In this document: in pieces, positions 6,595 to 12,851 of the stretch
Layout of the letters: each line of letters begins with the position of its first letter
Position numbering within the stretch: the stretch's first letter is position 1
Source of the DNA: Deltaproteobacteria bacterium
GTDB taxonomy: Bacteria; Desulfobacterota; Dissulfuribacteria; Dissulfuribacterales; UBA3076
Direction: 5' to 3'
DNA length: 12,851 nucleotides
NCBI GenBank assembly: GCA_021159445.1
Contig: JAGGRV010000366.1
Coordinates: 1-12,851 of the forward strand
Position numbers and translations under genes: made by a program
The notes under the pieces: generated by a model
What the model was told of the DNA's origin: nothing
What the model saw: the letters and a program-made list of their open reading frames with translations, nothing else
The model's database searches: none

Positions 6595-6774
6595 CCTAAA
6601 TTGAGCTATTAGCCTTTAGCGGTTAGCTATTAGTTAAATGATTATCGGTCTGCCGTCCTAACAAGCAGGAGGTTTTACTATTACAAACTTTCACCCGTTG
6701 GGTGTTATTTCTAATTAACGTAATGCCATGATTTTTCAAAGCTAAACGCTAATGGCTAACAGCTAATTGCTCAA
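6595..6774. mobile_element. 180-bp heptamer-armed insertion with 11-bp direct flanking repeat
   Basis: CTTAACTGATA occurs perfectly at 6584-6594 and again at 6775-6785. Between them lies a unit with inverted arms of 7-bp repeats: left TATTAGC, CTTTAGC, GGTTAGC, TATTAGT (6607-6634), right GCTAAAC, GCTAATG, GCTAACA, GCTAATT, GCTCAAC (6741-6775). The arms pair with mismatches confined largely to the first two bases of each unit. The middle holds an orphan AGGAGG (6667-6672) with no usable start codon after it, and a CACCC-GTT-GGGTG hairpin (6692-6704). No coding capacity. The direct repeats read naturally as a target-site duplication; deleting one copy plus the insert restores a tight ftsL-ftsI junction. 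Confidence 0.6.
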
Positions 6775-6794
6775 CTTAACTGATAGAGATCAGA

Positions 6795-8552
6795 ATGAGT
6801 TATCCTTATAAAGATAAAAAAATTTTGTTCCTTTTCAGCCTGGCAGGTCTTGTGATCATTTCCATATCATTTGTTGGTTGCTTTTGGCAAAGTAACAATG
6901 TCAATAGCGAAGATGACATTGATTCGTCCAGGTTTTCTCAACAACGGAGCCGTGGCTACTATTCCCAGCAAAGCCCCCTGTACAGGGGCATAATTCTTGA
7001 CAGGACAGGTGCGATATTCGTCATAAGCCAAAAGACAATCTCTGCCTTAGCAGAGCCTTCTAAGTTGCCGCAAGTTGATGATTGGGCACCACGGGTATCA
7101 GAAATTCTTGGCCTTGATCACAAGACTTTGACAAACATGCTTGCAGAGGAACGAGGCGTTATATGTCTAAAAGACGGTATTTCCATAGAACAAGGCCTGA
7201 AGCTCAAAGACATGCGGCTTAACGGAATAGAAATACTGGAAAAATATAAAAGGGTATATCCTTGCGGTTCACTGGCTTCTCCGGTTTTGGGGTTTGTCGA
7301 TCAAGGCGGCATGGGCCTTGAGGGAATTGAATATACATATGATAACCTTTTAAGCCATACTAATATGGCACAAATTCACGCGAGTGGACAGGAACTTACG
7401 CTTACCCTTGAAAAAAACATTCAGACATCAGCGGAAAAAGAGCTTGGCAGACAGATGAAAAGGCTTAAGGCCGACAAAGGGTGTCTTGTTATAATGAGTG
7501 TTGAAAACGGTGAGATCCTTGCCTTGGCCAGTAAACCTTCCTGGGACCCGGAACGTTTTTGGGAACTACCTGCAACAAACATTAGAAATTACTCTCTACA
7601 AGATAATGTTGACATGATGGTCCTTGCGCCTCTCTTAAACTGGATGTTTGAACAAAGTGAGCTTCCAAAATCAGGTTGCCAGTCTTTGGACGAAATGGCC
7701 CACAAGTGGAAATGGGAGACTTTAGGTAAAGGTCTGGTCCTATGGAGTCCCTGGGGTGAACAGGAGCTGAAAGATTTTGTCTCTTATGATGACATATTAC
7801 GGGATCTCTGGGGTTTAGGATTTGGTCAGTCTACAGGTATTGATCTCCCGGGTGAAGGCCAAGGCAGCCTGTCTTCAGCCCTGCCGAGCTCACAGAATTG
7901 CTTCTTGCATCGGGGTATCACGGCCAGTCCGATCCAGGTTCTCAGGGCCTTCTCTGCCCTGATAAATGAAAATATGTTGGTGACACCACATGTGGCCCTA
8001 CAAAGTCCTAAAGAATTCCTGACATCCAAGTCTTCTGTGAAGGACCAAAAGCAGGCCAAAATCCCATGGTTAACGGAAGAGCTTATACTCAGATCACGGA
8101 AAAATCTTGCGGTCAGAGGAGGGCCTTCTCTTGCAAGCATCAGGTGGAATGAACAGTCTGAGCAAATATCCACTCAATTTCCAGCCCAGGTCACTGCCCT
8201 GGGATTCTGGCCCGACGATTCACCCAAAGTAAGTTATATTGTTTTGCTCGACGGCGTAAAAATTGATCCTCGTGAACGTAGGGGCACTTTAGGGCGAGCA
8301 CTAATAGTAGCAAAACAGGCGGCACAGATACCATTGAAAGACAAATGGCTACCAGTAAAAAGCCAAGAGACCAAAAAAGAACTCTCCAGGATGCCAAATC
8401 TTAAAGGAAAATCCGTAAGACAGGCCTTGGATATTCTGCAATCCATAGGCCTTTCTATCAAACTCAAAGGTATAGGGACTGTGATCGCACAGAAACCAAG
8501 ATCAGGAATACCTCTTAATGGTATAAAGGTCTGCAGTATAATCTGCAAGTGA
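6795..8552 (+). CDS. FtsI/PBP2-like protein with PASTA domain, catalytic motifs lost
   Basis: 585 residues in the ftsI position of the cluster. Parts in order: membrane anchor (about 9-30); class B PBP dimerisation domain with YRGIILDRTGAI (63-74), YPCGSLASPVLGFV (155-168) and GLEGIEYTYDNLL (174-186); transpeptidase-like domain with GQELTLTLEKNIQ (198-210), VENGEILALASKPSWDP (236-252), GFGQSTGIDLPGE (342-354), GITASPIQVLRAFSAL (374-389) and a GFWPDDSPKVSYIVLLD strand (470-486); one PASTA domain (about 533-585). Aligned without gaps from RNYSLQD (264-270), the usual EPGSTxK becomes DMMVLAP, so the nucleophile Ser is V276 and the Lys is P279. SxN falls at S318-P-W and KTG at R441-G-G or shifted. 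All three motifs are therefore missing, and the domain is shorter than usual between them. It is probably inactive in transpeptidation and may act as scaffold or FtsW partner. The frame is intact. Start ATG 6795 has only a weak ribosome site. Confidence 0.85.
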   Translation: MSYPYKDKKILFLFSLAGLVIISISFVGCFWQSNNVNSEDDIDSSRFSQQRSRGYYSQQSPLYRGIILDRTGAIFVISQKTISALAEPSKLPQVDDWAPRVSEILGLDHKTLTNMLAEERGVICLKDGISIEQGLKLKDMRLNGIEILEKYKRVYPCGSLASPVLGFVDQGGMGLEGIEYTYDNLLSHTNMAQIHASGQELTLTLEKNIQTSAEKELGRQMKRLKADKGCLVIMSVENGEILALASKPSWDPERFWELPATNIRNYSLQDNVDMMVLAPLLNWMFEQSELPKSGCQSLDEMAHKWKWETLGKGLVLWSPWGEQELKDFVSYDDILRDLWGLGFGQSTGIDLPGEGQGSLSSALPSSQNCFLHRGITASPIQVLRAFSALINENMLVTPHVALQSPKEFLTSKSSVKDQKQAKIPWLTEELILRSRKNLAVRGGPSLASIRWNEQSEQISTQFPAQVTALGFWPDDSPKVSYIVLLDGVKIDPRERRGTLGRALIVAKQAAQIPLKDKWLPVKSQETKKELSRMPNLKGKSVRQALDILQSIGLSIKLKGIGTVIAQKPRSGIPLNGIKVCSIICK

Positions 8553-11500
8553 TGTTTGGTAATACACGGGACGAACGGACATTGCGGGATATGTTAGAAG
8601 TGCTGAGACCTGCTGTTTCCATATTACCTGAGTTGGATGACGTAAAAATCAGGGGCATATCAGCAGATTCCAGACAGGTAAAGCATGGATACCTATTTGT
8701 TGCAATTCCCGGCACAAAATTTGATGGAAGACAATTTATCAATGATGCCATAGTGAAAGGAGCCTCTGCCCTGTTAATGCCAAGCCAAGATGTCCTTCGT
8801 TATGTCAAGACCGTTCCTGGAGCACTTCCTGTTATAGGAGTGGATGACCCCAGGCTTTCAACCGGTTTTCTGGCGAGCGCCTTTTATGGAAATCCCAGTG
8901 AAAAAATGGCCCTTATAGCCATCACAGGCACTAATGGTAAGACTACGATTACATACCTCCTGGAAGGCATTTTCAGCAAAGCCGGGCTGAATCCTGGTGT
9001 AATCGGGACTATAAACCAGAGACATTGTGGCATAGAGGTATCTTCTGAGCTTACTACCCCTGATGCTATAAAACTACAGGAGATCCTGGCCAACATGTTG
9101 AAACAAGGGGCAAAGGCGGTGGCCTTAGAGGTATCTTCCCACGCCCTTGTCCAGCAGAGAATTTCAGGGTGCAGTTTCGCAGCGTCTGTTTTTACCAATC
9201 TGGGCCGCGATCACCTGGATTACCATCAAGACATGGAACAATACTTCCAGGCCAAGGTAAAATTGTTTTTGGAGTATCCCTCTGATACGGCAATTATCAA
9301 CATTGATGACTTGTATGGAAGGCGCCTTTGGGAAATAGTAAAAAGAAAAAAGATCAGTTATGGTCTTAGTCCTGAGGCCGAGGTAAGACCTGAGTTCCAG
9401 TCCATTAATATTGATGGAATAACAGGTAAGCTTGCCACGCCCAAAGGGCCTGTTTCCATCAAATCCAAGCTTATAGGTTTGCACAATCTATACAATATCC
9501 TTGCAGCAGTGGCGGCTTCAATTACCCTTGGGATAGATCCCGACCATATTCAGACCGGCATAGAAACAATAATTCGTATCCCGGGAAGACTCGATCCTGT
9601 GCATACTCCCCATGGAGTGACCGCCCTTGTAGACTATGCCCACACTCCTGACGCCCTTGAAAGTGTCCTGAAAAGCCTTATTCGATTAGGGCCCAAGCCT
9701 CTGATTTGCGTAATCGGCTGTGGAGGAGACAGAGACCGGGGCAAACGTCCTCTCATGGCGCAGGCAGCTGCTTCACTGGCAGATATTGTTGTGCTGACCT
9801 CGGACAATCCACGTACTGAAGACCCTCTTGCCATACTCGATCAGATGTTGAGCGGCCTCAGAGACCTCCCTCCCTATCATCCTGCAACCAAAGCTGAAGT
9901 GAAGGTAATTCCAGACAGAAGGGACGCTATCTTATGGGCAGCAGAAAAAGCGCGGCCTGGCGCCTGTCTGCTCGTGGCCGGTAAGGGCCACGAAACCTAC
10001 CAGATAATCGGCAACGAACGGCTTGCCTTTAATGATAGAGAAATATTGAAAGAGGCCTTTGAGTCAAAACGCAAGGTTCAAGGTTCAAGGTTCAAGGTTC
10101 AAGGTTCAAGGAATAAAAGACAAGAGTCGAAAGTAGAGAGTCTTGAGGACCATGAATTTCGATTAAAGGCTTCTCAGGTGGCAGGGGCTATTGGAGCCAG
10201 GGTCCTTTCGGGTGACCAGGACACGACAATCCATGGCATATCAACAGATTCCAGATCAGCAAGAAGAGGAAATATATTCTGGGCACTTTCAGGGGACCGT
10301 TTCAACGGTCATGATTTTGTCCTTGACGCTATAAAAAGGGGGGGCATTGGTGCAGTAATCAGTTCGACCCTTGACTTTCGACCTTTGACTTCCAGCCCTC
10401 GATCTCGTCCTATCCTGTTGAAGGTCCAAGATACGTTAAAGGCCCTGGGAGATTTCGCAGCATGGTATAAGGAATACCTTGGAATCAAGGTGGTTGGCAT
10501 TACGGGCAGTTGCGGCAAGACTACCACCAAAGAACTGATTTCATCGATCCTGGGGAAAAAATGGAAAGTGGCTAAAACTCCTGGGAATTTTAACAACCTT
10601 ATCGGACTCCCACTCAGCCTGCTTTCGGCCAAATCCGATGATTCCTGGGCAGTACTGGAAATGGGAACGAACCAACCAGGAGAAATATCCCGGCTATGTG
10701 AAATTGCCCAGCCACAAGTGGGCCTTATTACTACCATACAGCCTGCCCACCTTGTCGGCCTTGGGGATATAAAGCAAGTAGCCAGGGAAAAATGGGAACT
10801 CTGGAAAGCCCTTCCCCAGACAGGAGTGGCAGTGGTGAACCTTGACGATCCTCTGGTGATGGAAGGGGCCAAAGATCTAACGTGTCAGATAGTGGGCTAT
10901 TCCATGGCACTTAATCCCCAATTCAAAATTCAAAATTCAAAATTCAAAATTGCTCTCACCTGCCTGTCCTGGACTCCGGGCGGGCATGGCGCTCTACTGG
11001 ATCTGGATATTGCCGGAAGCAGACTCTCTGTTGATCTTCCCCTTATAGGAAGGACGAACGTGCAAAATGCCGTTGCAGCCGCAGCCATAGGTCATGCAGT
11101 GGGACTGACACCGGTCCGGATCAAGCAAGGGCTGGAGGAAGTAAAACCAGTTCCAGGCCGCCTTTTTCTGAAAAATCTTGGACCTGAATGGAGGCTGATA
11201 GACGATTCTTATAATGCAAACCCAGGCTCTATGAGAGCGGCTTTTGAGACTCTCGATCTTTGGAGCAAAGGCGAAAAAAAGATAGCGATCCTGGGAGATA
11301 TGCTGGAACTCGGAGATGCTGCCCACGACTTTCATCAGGATCTTGGACGACTTTCAGCTAATACAGGGGTTGATCTTCTGATCTTCGTAGGCGAATTTGC
11401 GGATACTGTTTCCAAAACTGCCCAAAAGGCCGGCATTTCGCAAAAGGCTATTCGTACTTTCCCCAATACGGAGGATTTGCTTTCCTGGATAGAATCAGCC

Positions 11501-11608
11501 GCCCTTGACTGCATGCCTTCTCCGGCAACCATACTTATAAAGGGATCACGGGCCATAGGCCTTGAGAGAGCAGTAGATGCCCTTATCAGGCATATGGGAA
11601 AGGAATAG
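8552..11608 (+). CDS. murE-murF: MurE-MurF fusion: meso-DAP ligase + D-Ala-D-Ala ligase
   Basis: A 1018-residue cytoplasmic protein carrying two successive peptidoglycan precursor ligases. Residues 1-504 are MurE: ATP loop GTNGKTT (126-132), TTPDA and EVSSHAL segments, the conserved AKVK with K235 (carbamylated Lys position), LVDYAHTPDA, and DNPR (418-421), the motif that selects meso-diaminopimelate. A heptamer-derived linker (about 505-533) joins it to MurF (about 534-1018): ITGSCGKTTTKE (G652 in the loop), GNFNNLIGLP, LEMGTNQPGEI, IDDSYNANPGS (D884-N890), LGDMLELG. The stretch is one open frame, with no stop or credible start between domains. ATG 8552 shares a base with the TGA of the upstream gene, implying coupling. 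MurE-MurF fusions are, as I recall, known in some bacteria such as Bordetella. Three heptamer arrays lie inside this coding region. Confidence 0.93.
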   Translation: MFGNTRDERTLRDMLEVLRPAVSILPELDDVKIRGISADSRQVKHGYLFVAIPGTKFDGRQFINDAIVKGASALLMPSQDVLRYVKTVPGALPVIGVDDPRLSTGFLASAFYGNPSEKMALIAITGTNGKTTITYLLEGIFSKAGLNPGVIGTINQRHCGIEVSSELTTPDAIKLQEILANMLKQGAKAVALEVSSHALVQQRISGCSFAASVFTNLGRDHLDYHQDMEQYFQAKVKLFLEYPSDTAIINIDDLYGRRLWEIVKRKKISYGLSPEAEVRPEFQSINIDGITGKLATPKGPVSIKSKLIGLHNLYNILAAVAASITLGIDPDHIQTGIETIIRIPGRLDPVHTPHGVTALVDYAHTPDALESVLKSLIRLGPKPLICVIGCGGDRDRGKRPLMAQAAASLADIVVLTSDNPRTEDPLAILDQMLSGLRDLPPYHPATKAEVKVIPDRRDAILWAAEKARPGACLLVAGKGHETYQIIGNERLAFNDREILKEAFESKRKVQGSRFKVQGSRNKRQESKVESLEDHEFRLKASQVAGAIGARVLSGDQDTTIHGISTDSRSARRGNIFWALSGDRFNGHDFVLDAIKRGGIGAVISSTLDFRPLTSSPRSRPILLKVQDTLKALGDFAAWYKEYLGIKVVGITGSCGKTTTKELISSILGKKWKVAKTPGNFNNLIGLPLSLLSAKSDDSWAVLEMGTNQPGEISRLCEIAQPQVGLITTIQPAHLVGLGDIKQVAREKWELWKALPQTGVAVVNLDDPLVMEGAKDLTCQIVGYSMALNPQFKIQNSKFKIALTCLSWTPGGHGALLDLDIAGSRLSVDLPLIGRTNVQNAVAAAAIGHAVGLTPVRIKQGLEEVKPVPGRLFLKNLGPEWRLIDDSYNANPGSMRAAFETLDLWSKGEKKIAILGDMLELGDAAHDFHQDLGRLSANTGVDLLIFVGEFADTVSKTAQKAGISQKAIRTFPNTEDLLSWIESAALDCMPSPATILIKGSRAIGLERAVDALIRHMGKE
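10072..10145 (+). repeat. In-frame heptamer array forming the MurE-MurF linker
   Basis: CAAGGTT occurs five times in exact tandem plus CAAGG (10072-10111), followed by a decayed series in the same 7-base rhythm: AGACAAG, AGTCGAA, AGTAGAG, AGTCTTG (10118-10145). Read in frame, 21 bases encode 7 residues, giving KVQGSRF then KVQGSRN. The linker is basic and hydrophilic and has no counterpart in standalone MurE or MurF. The array sits exactly at the domain boundary. Confidence 0.9.
10366..10407 (+). repeat. Degenerate heptamer array inside the MurF N-terminal domain
   Basis: GACCCTT, GACTTTC, GACCTTT, GACTTCC in tandem (10366-10393), then two decayed units (AGCCCTC, GATCTCG). It encodes STLDFRPLTSSPRSRP, a Ser/Pro/Arg-rich stretch placed between the expected AVIS and ILLKVQDTLKALGD segments of MurF, that is in a surface loop. 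It is less regular than the other arrays and may be an older insertion. Confidence 0.55.
10921..10951 (+). repeat. In-frame heptamer array inside the MurF central domain
   Basis: ATTCAAA repeated four times plus ATT (4.4 copies). It encodes FKIQNSKFKI in a loop after the VGYSMAL strand of the MurF ATPase domain, where standalone enzymes have a short turn. No frameshift results. Confidence 0.85.
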
Positions 11609-11612
11609 GCCA

Positions 11613-12692
11613 ATGCTCTTTCATCTGCTATATCCCCTCCACGATATGTGGCCTGTATTCAATGTCTTTCGCTATATCACATTCAGGACAATATATGCGG
11701 CTGTTACCGCCCTCTCAATAATATTGTTTTTCGGGCCTTGGTTCATGAGACGCATGTGTGCAATGCAGATGGGCCAGATCATCAGGGATGACGGACCGGC
11801 AAGGCATCATGCAAAAGCCGGTACACCAAGCATGGGGGGCATATTGATCATTGGGTCCATCCTGGTTGCTACACTACTGTGGGCGGACCTCAGGAATCTT
11901 TATGTGTGGATAAGCATTTTAATCCTTGTCTGTTACGGCACAATAGGCCTTGCAGACGACCTGCTGAAGATCAGAAAACAGAACAGTATCGGCCTGTCCG
12001 GCAGATGGAAGCTCGTCTGGCAGATAGTCTTTGTACTTTTAGCCGCGTGGATAATTGCCGCACATGGTAAGTGGGATACCCATCTTAGCATCCCGTTTTT
12101 TAAGAACTTTCAGCCTGATCTCGGAATCATATACGGTGTTTTCGCCCTGTTTGTGGTCGTCGGGACCTCTAATGCGGTTAATTTGACCGACGGTCTGGAC
12201 GGACTTGCTACCGGCCCTTTCATAATAGCTGCATCAGTCTACGCCCTGTTTACATATCTGGCCGGTCACTCGACTCTTGCCCAATATCTCCAGATTCCTT
12301 CGGTTCCCGGCGCAGGGGAGCTTGCAGTGTTTTGTGGCGCAATGGTAGGGGCCGGTTTGGGTTTCCTCTGGTATAATACCTATCCTGCTGAGATCTTCAT
12401 GGGAGATGTAGGTTCCCTTTCTGTAGGCGGTGCCCTGGGAACAGTAGCCGTTCTCTCAAAACAGGAAATGTTGCTTGTAATTGTAGGTGGAGTCTTCGTA
12501 GTTGAGGCATTATCCGTAATTCTTCAGGTCTTTTACTTCAAAACAACAGGAGGCAAGAGGATCTTTCGTATGGCTCCCATCCATCACCACCTTGAGCTTA
12601 AGGGATGGAAAGAGCCAAAGGTCATTGTGAGATTCTGGATAATTTCTATATTGCTGGGGCTGGTAGCAATCAGTACGCTCAAGCTAAGATAA
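11613..12692 (+). CDS. mraY: Phospho-MurNAc-pentapeptide transferase MraY
   Basis: Integral membrane enzyme that transfers phospho-MurNAc-pentapeptide from UDP to undecaprenyl phosphate, making lipid I. The 359-residue length and roughly ten hydrophobic helices are normal for the family. Motifs: DDGPARHHAKAGTPSMGG (59-76), the Asp pair ADDLLK (D115-D116), NAVNLTDGLDGLA (187-199), EIFMGDVGSL (260-269, D265) and the histidine loop APIHHHLELKGW (321-332). ATG 11613 has AAAGGA (11599-11604) at good distance and the usual LYPL N-terminus; it starts 4 bases after the murEF stop, and a longer frame reaching back into murEF is unlikely to be used. Confidence 0.96.
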   Translation: MLFHLLYPLHDMWPVFNVFRYITFRTIYAAVTALSIILFFGPWFMRRMCAMQMGQIIRDDGPARHHAKAGTPSMGGILIIGSILVATLLWADLRNLYVWISILILVCYGTIGLADDLLKIRKQNSIGLSGRWKLVWQIVFVLLAAWIIAAHGKWDTHLSIPFFKNFQPDLGIIYGVFALFVVVGTSNAVNLTDGLDGLATGPFIIAASVYALFTYLAGHSTLAQYLQIPSVPGAGELAVFCGAMVGAGLGFLWYNTYPAEIFMGDVGSLSVGGALGTVAVLSKQEMLLVIVGGVFVVEALSVILQVFYFKTTGGKRIFRMAPIHHHLELKGWKEPKVIVRFWIISILLGLVAISTLKLR

Positions 12693-12696
12693 CGAA

Positions 12697-12808
12697 TTTG
12701 GTGATTTGGTGATTTAGTGATTTGGTAATTTGGTGATTGAAGTGTCTGTATTTGTCCGTGTGTGTCTGTGTGTGTCTGTGGCTAATGAATTACTGGTTTG
12801 GTGATTGA
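12697..12808. repeat. Octamer repeats and short tandem repeats between mraY and murD
   Basis: Five tandem TTTGGTGA-type octamers (12697-12736), then a T/G-rich stretch with TGTGTGTCTG-like 10-base periodicity (about 12755-12780). TTTGGTGATTGA occurs at both 12729-12740 and 12797-12808, so the stretch between may be an insertion or repeat expansion. No terminator is visible, so the operon probably continues into murD. Confidence 0.7.
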
Positions 12809-12851
12809 GTGGAACTGAAGGGCAAAAAAGTAACAATACTGGGCACGGGGG
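12809..12851 (+). CDS. murD: Start of UDP-MurNAc-L-Ala:D-Glu ligase MurD (partial)
   Basis: Only 14 codons are inside the window: MELKGKKVTILGTG, which matches the usual MurD N-terminus (KGKKVxVLGxG, first strand and glycine loop of the nucleotide-binding N-terminal domain). GTG 12809 is the start because an in-frame TGA immediately precedes it. The position after mraY is the standard dcw order. The ribosome site is weak (GGTGAT at 12800-12805), and the start lies immediately after a repeat copy. Confidence 0.7.
   Translation, partial: MELKGKKVTILGTG

Noticed and set aside
6667..6704. AGGAGG inside the ftsL-ftsI insert as the ribosome site of a small gene
   Set aside because: No ATG, GTG or TTG follows at a workable distance, and no open frame with protein-like content exists there.
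6820..6890. ISFVGC near the FtsI-like N-terminus as a lipoprotein signal
   Set aside because: Phe at the -3 position is atypical for a lipobox, and a simple membrane anchor is normal for class B PBPs.
10309..10872. 187-codon reverse frame opposite murF
   Set aside because: Long, but entirely antisense to conserved MurF motifs; the composition is that of a complementary-frame shadow.

Overview
All recognisable genes lie on the + strand. The gene set points to a Gram-negative-type bacterium that makes meso-diaminopimelate peptidoglycan. The gene order (purine genes, a Sua5/YrdC-family gene, mltG, then a mraZ-rsmH-ftsL-ftsI-murE-murF-mraY-murD cell-wall and division cluster) together with the many dispersed short repeats suggests a member of the Desulfobacterota (former Deltaproteobacteria). 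That taxonomic guess is inference; no rRNA gene is present.

Layout. 1-741: no intact gene. A broken, possibly transposase-derived reading frame is followed by a MITE-like inverted repeat (320-487) and a long hairpin-forming repeat with perfect 16-bp arms (549-658). 742-3208: a single-chain PurD-PurE fusion (purine synthesis) overlapping a threonylcarbamoyladenylate synthase gene (tRNA t6A); the overlap is built from a 7-bp tandem repeat. 3209-3464: an inverted repeat made of 7-bp units. 3465-4529: mltG (peptidoglycan glycan-strand terminase). 4530-4833: AT-rich leader with a sigma70-like promoter and three 10-bp-spaced MraZ boxes. 4834 onward: the dcw cluster, mraZ, rsmH, ftsL, a PBP2/FtsI-like gene, a single-chain MurE-MurF fusion, mraY, and the first 14 codons of murD at the right edge.

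How the genes work together. MurE and MurF add meso-DAP and D-Ala-D-Ala to the UDP-MurNAc peptide, MraY loads it on undecaprenyl phosphate as lipid I, FtsL and the FtsI-like protein belong to the septal synthase complex, and MltG trims nascent glycan. MraZ probably autoregulates the cluster through the boxes overlapping its leader.

Most notable points: (1) the protein in the ftsI slot keeps the PBP2/FtsI fold signatures and a C-terminal PASTA domain but has lost all three transpeptidase motifs (SxxK, SxN, KTG), so it looks like a pseudo-transpeptidase; (2) two enzyme fusions, PurD-PurE and MurE-MurF; (3) a recurrent family of heptanucleotide tandem repeats found between genes, across a gene overlap, in the MurE-MurF linker and at two further places inside the MurF coding sequence; (4) a 180-bp heptamer-armed element between ftsL and the ftsI-like gene, bounded by a perfect 11-bp direct repeat that looks like a target-site duplication.
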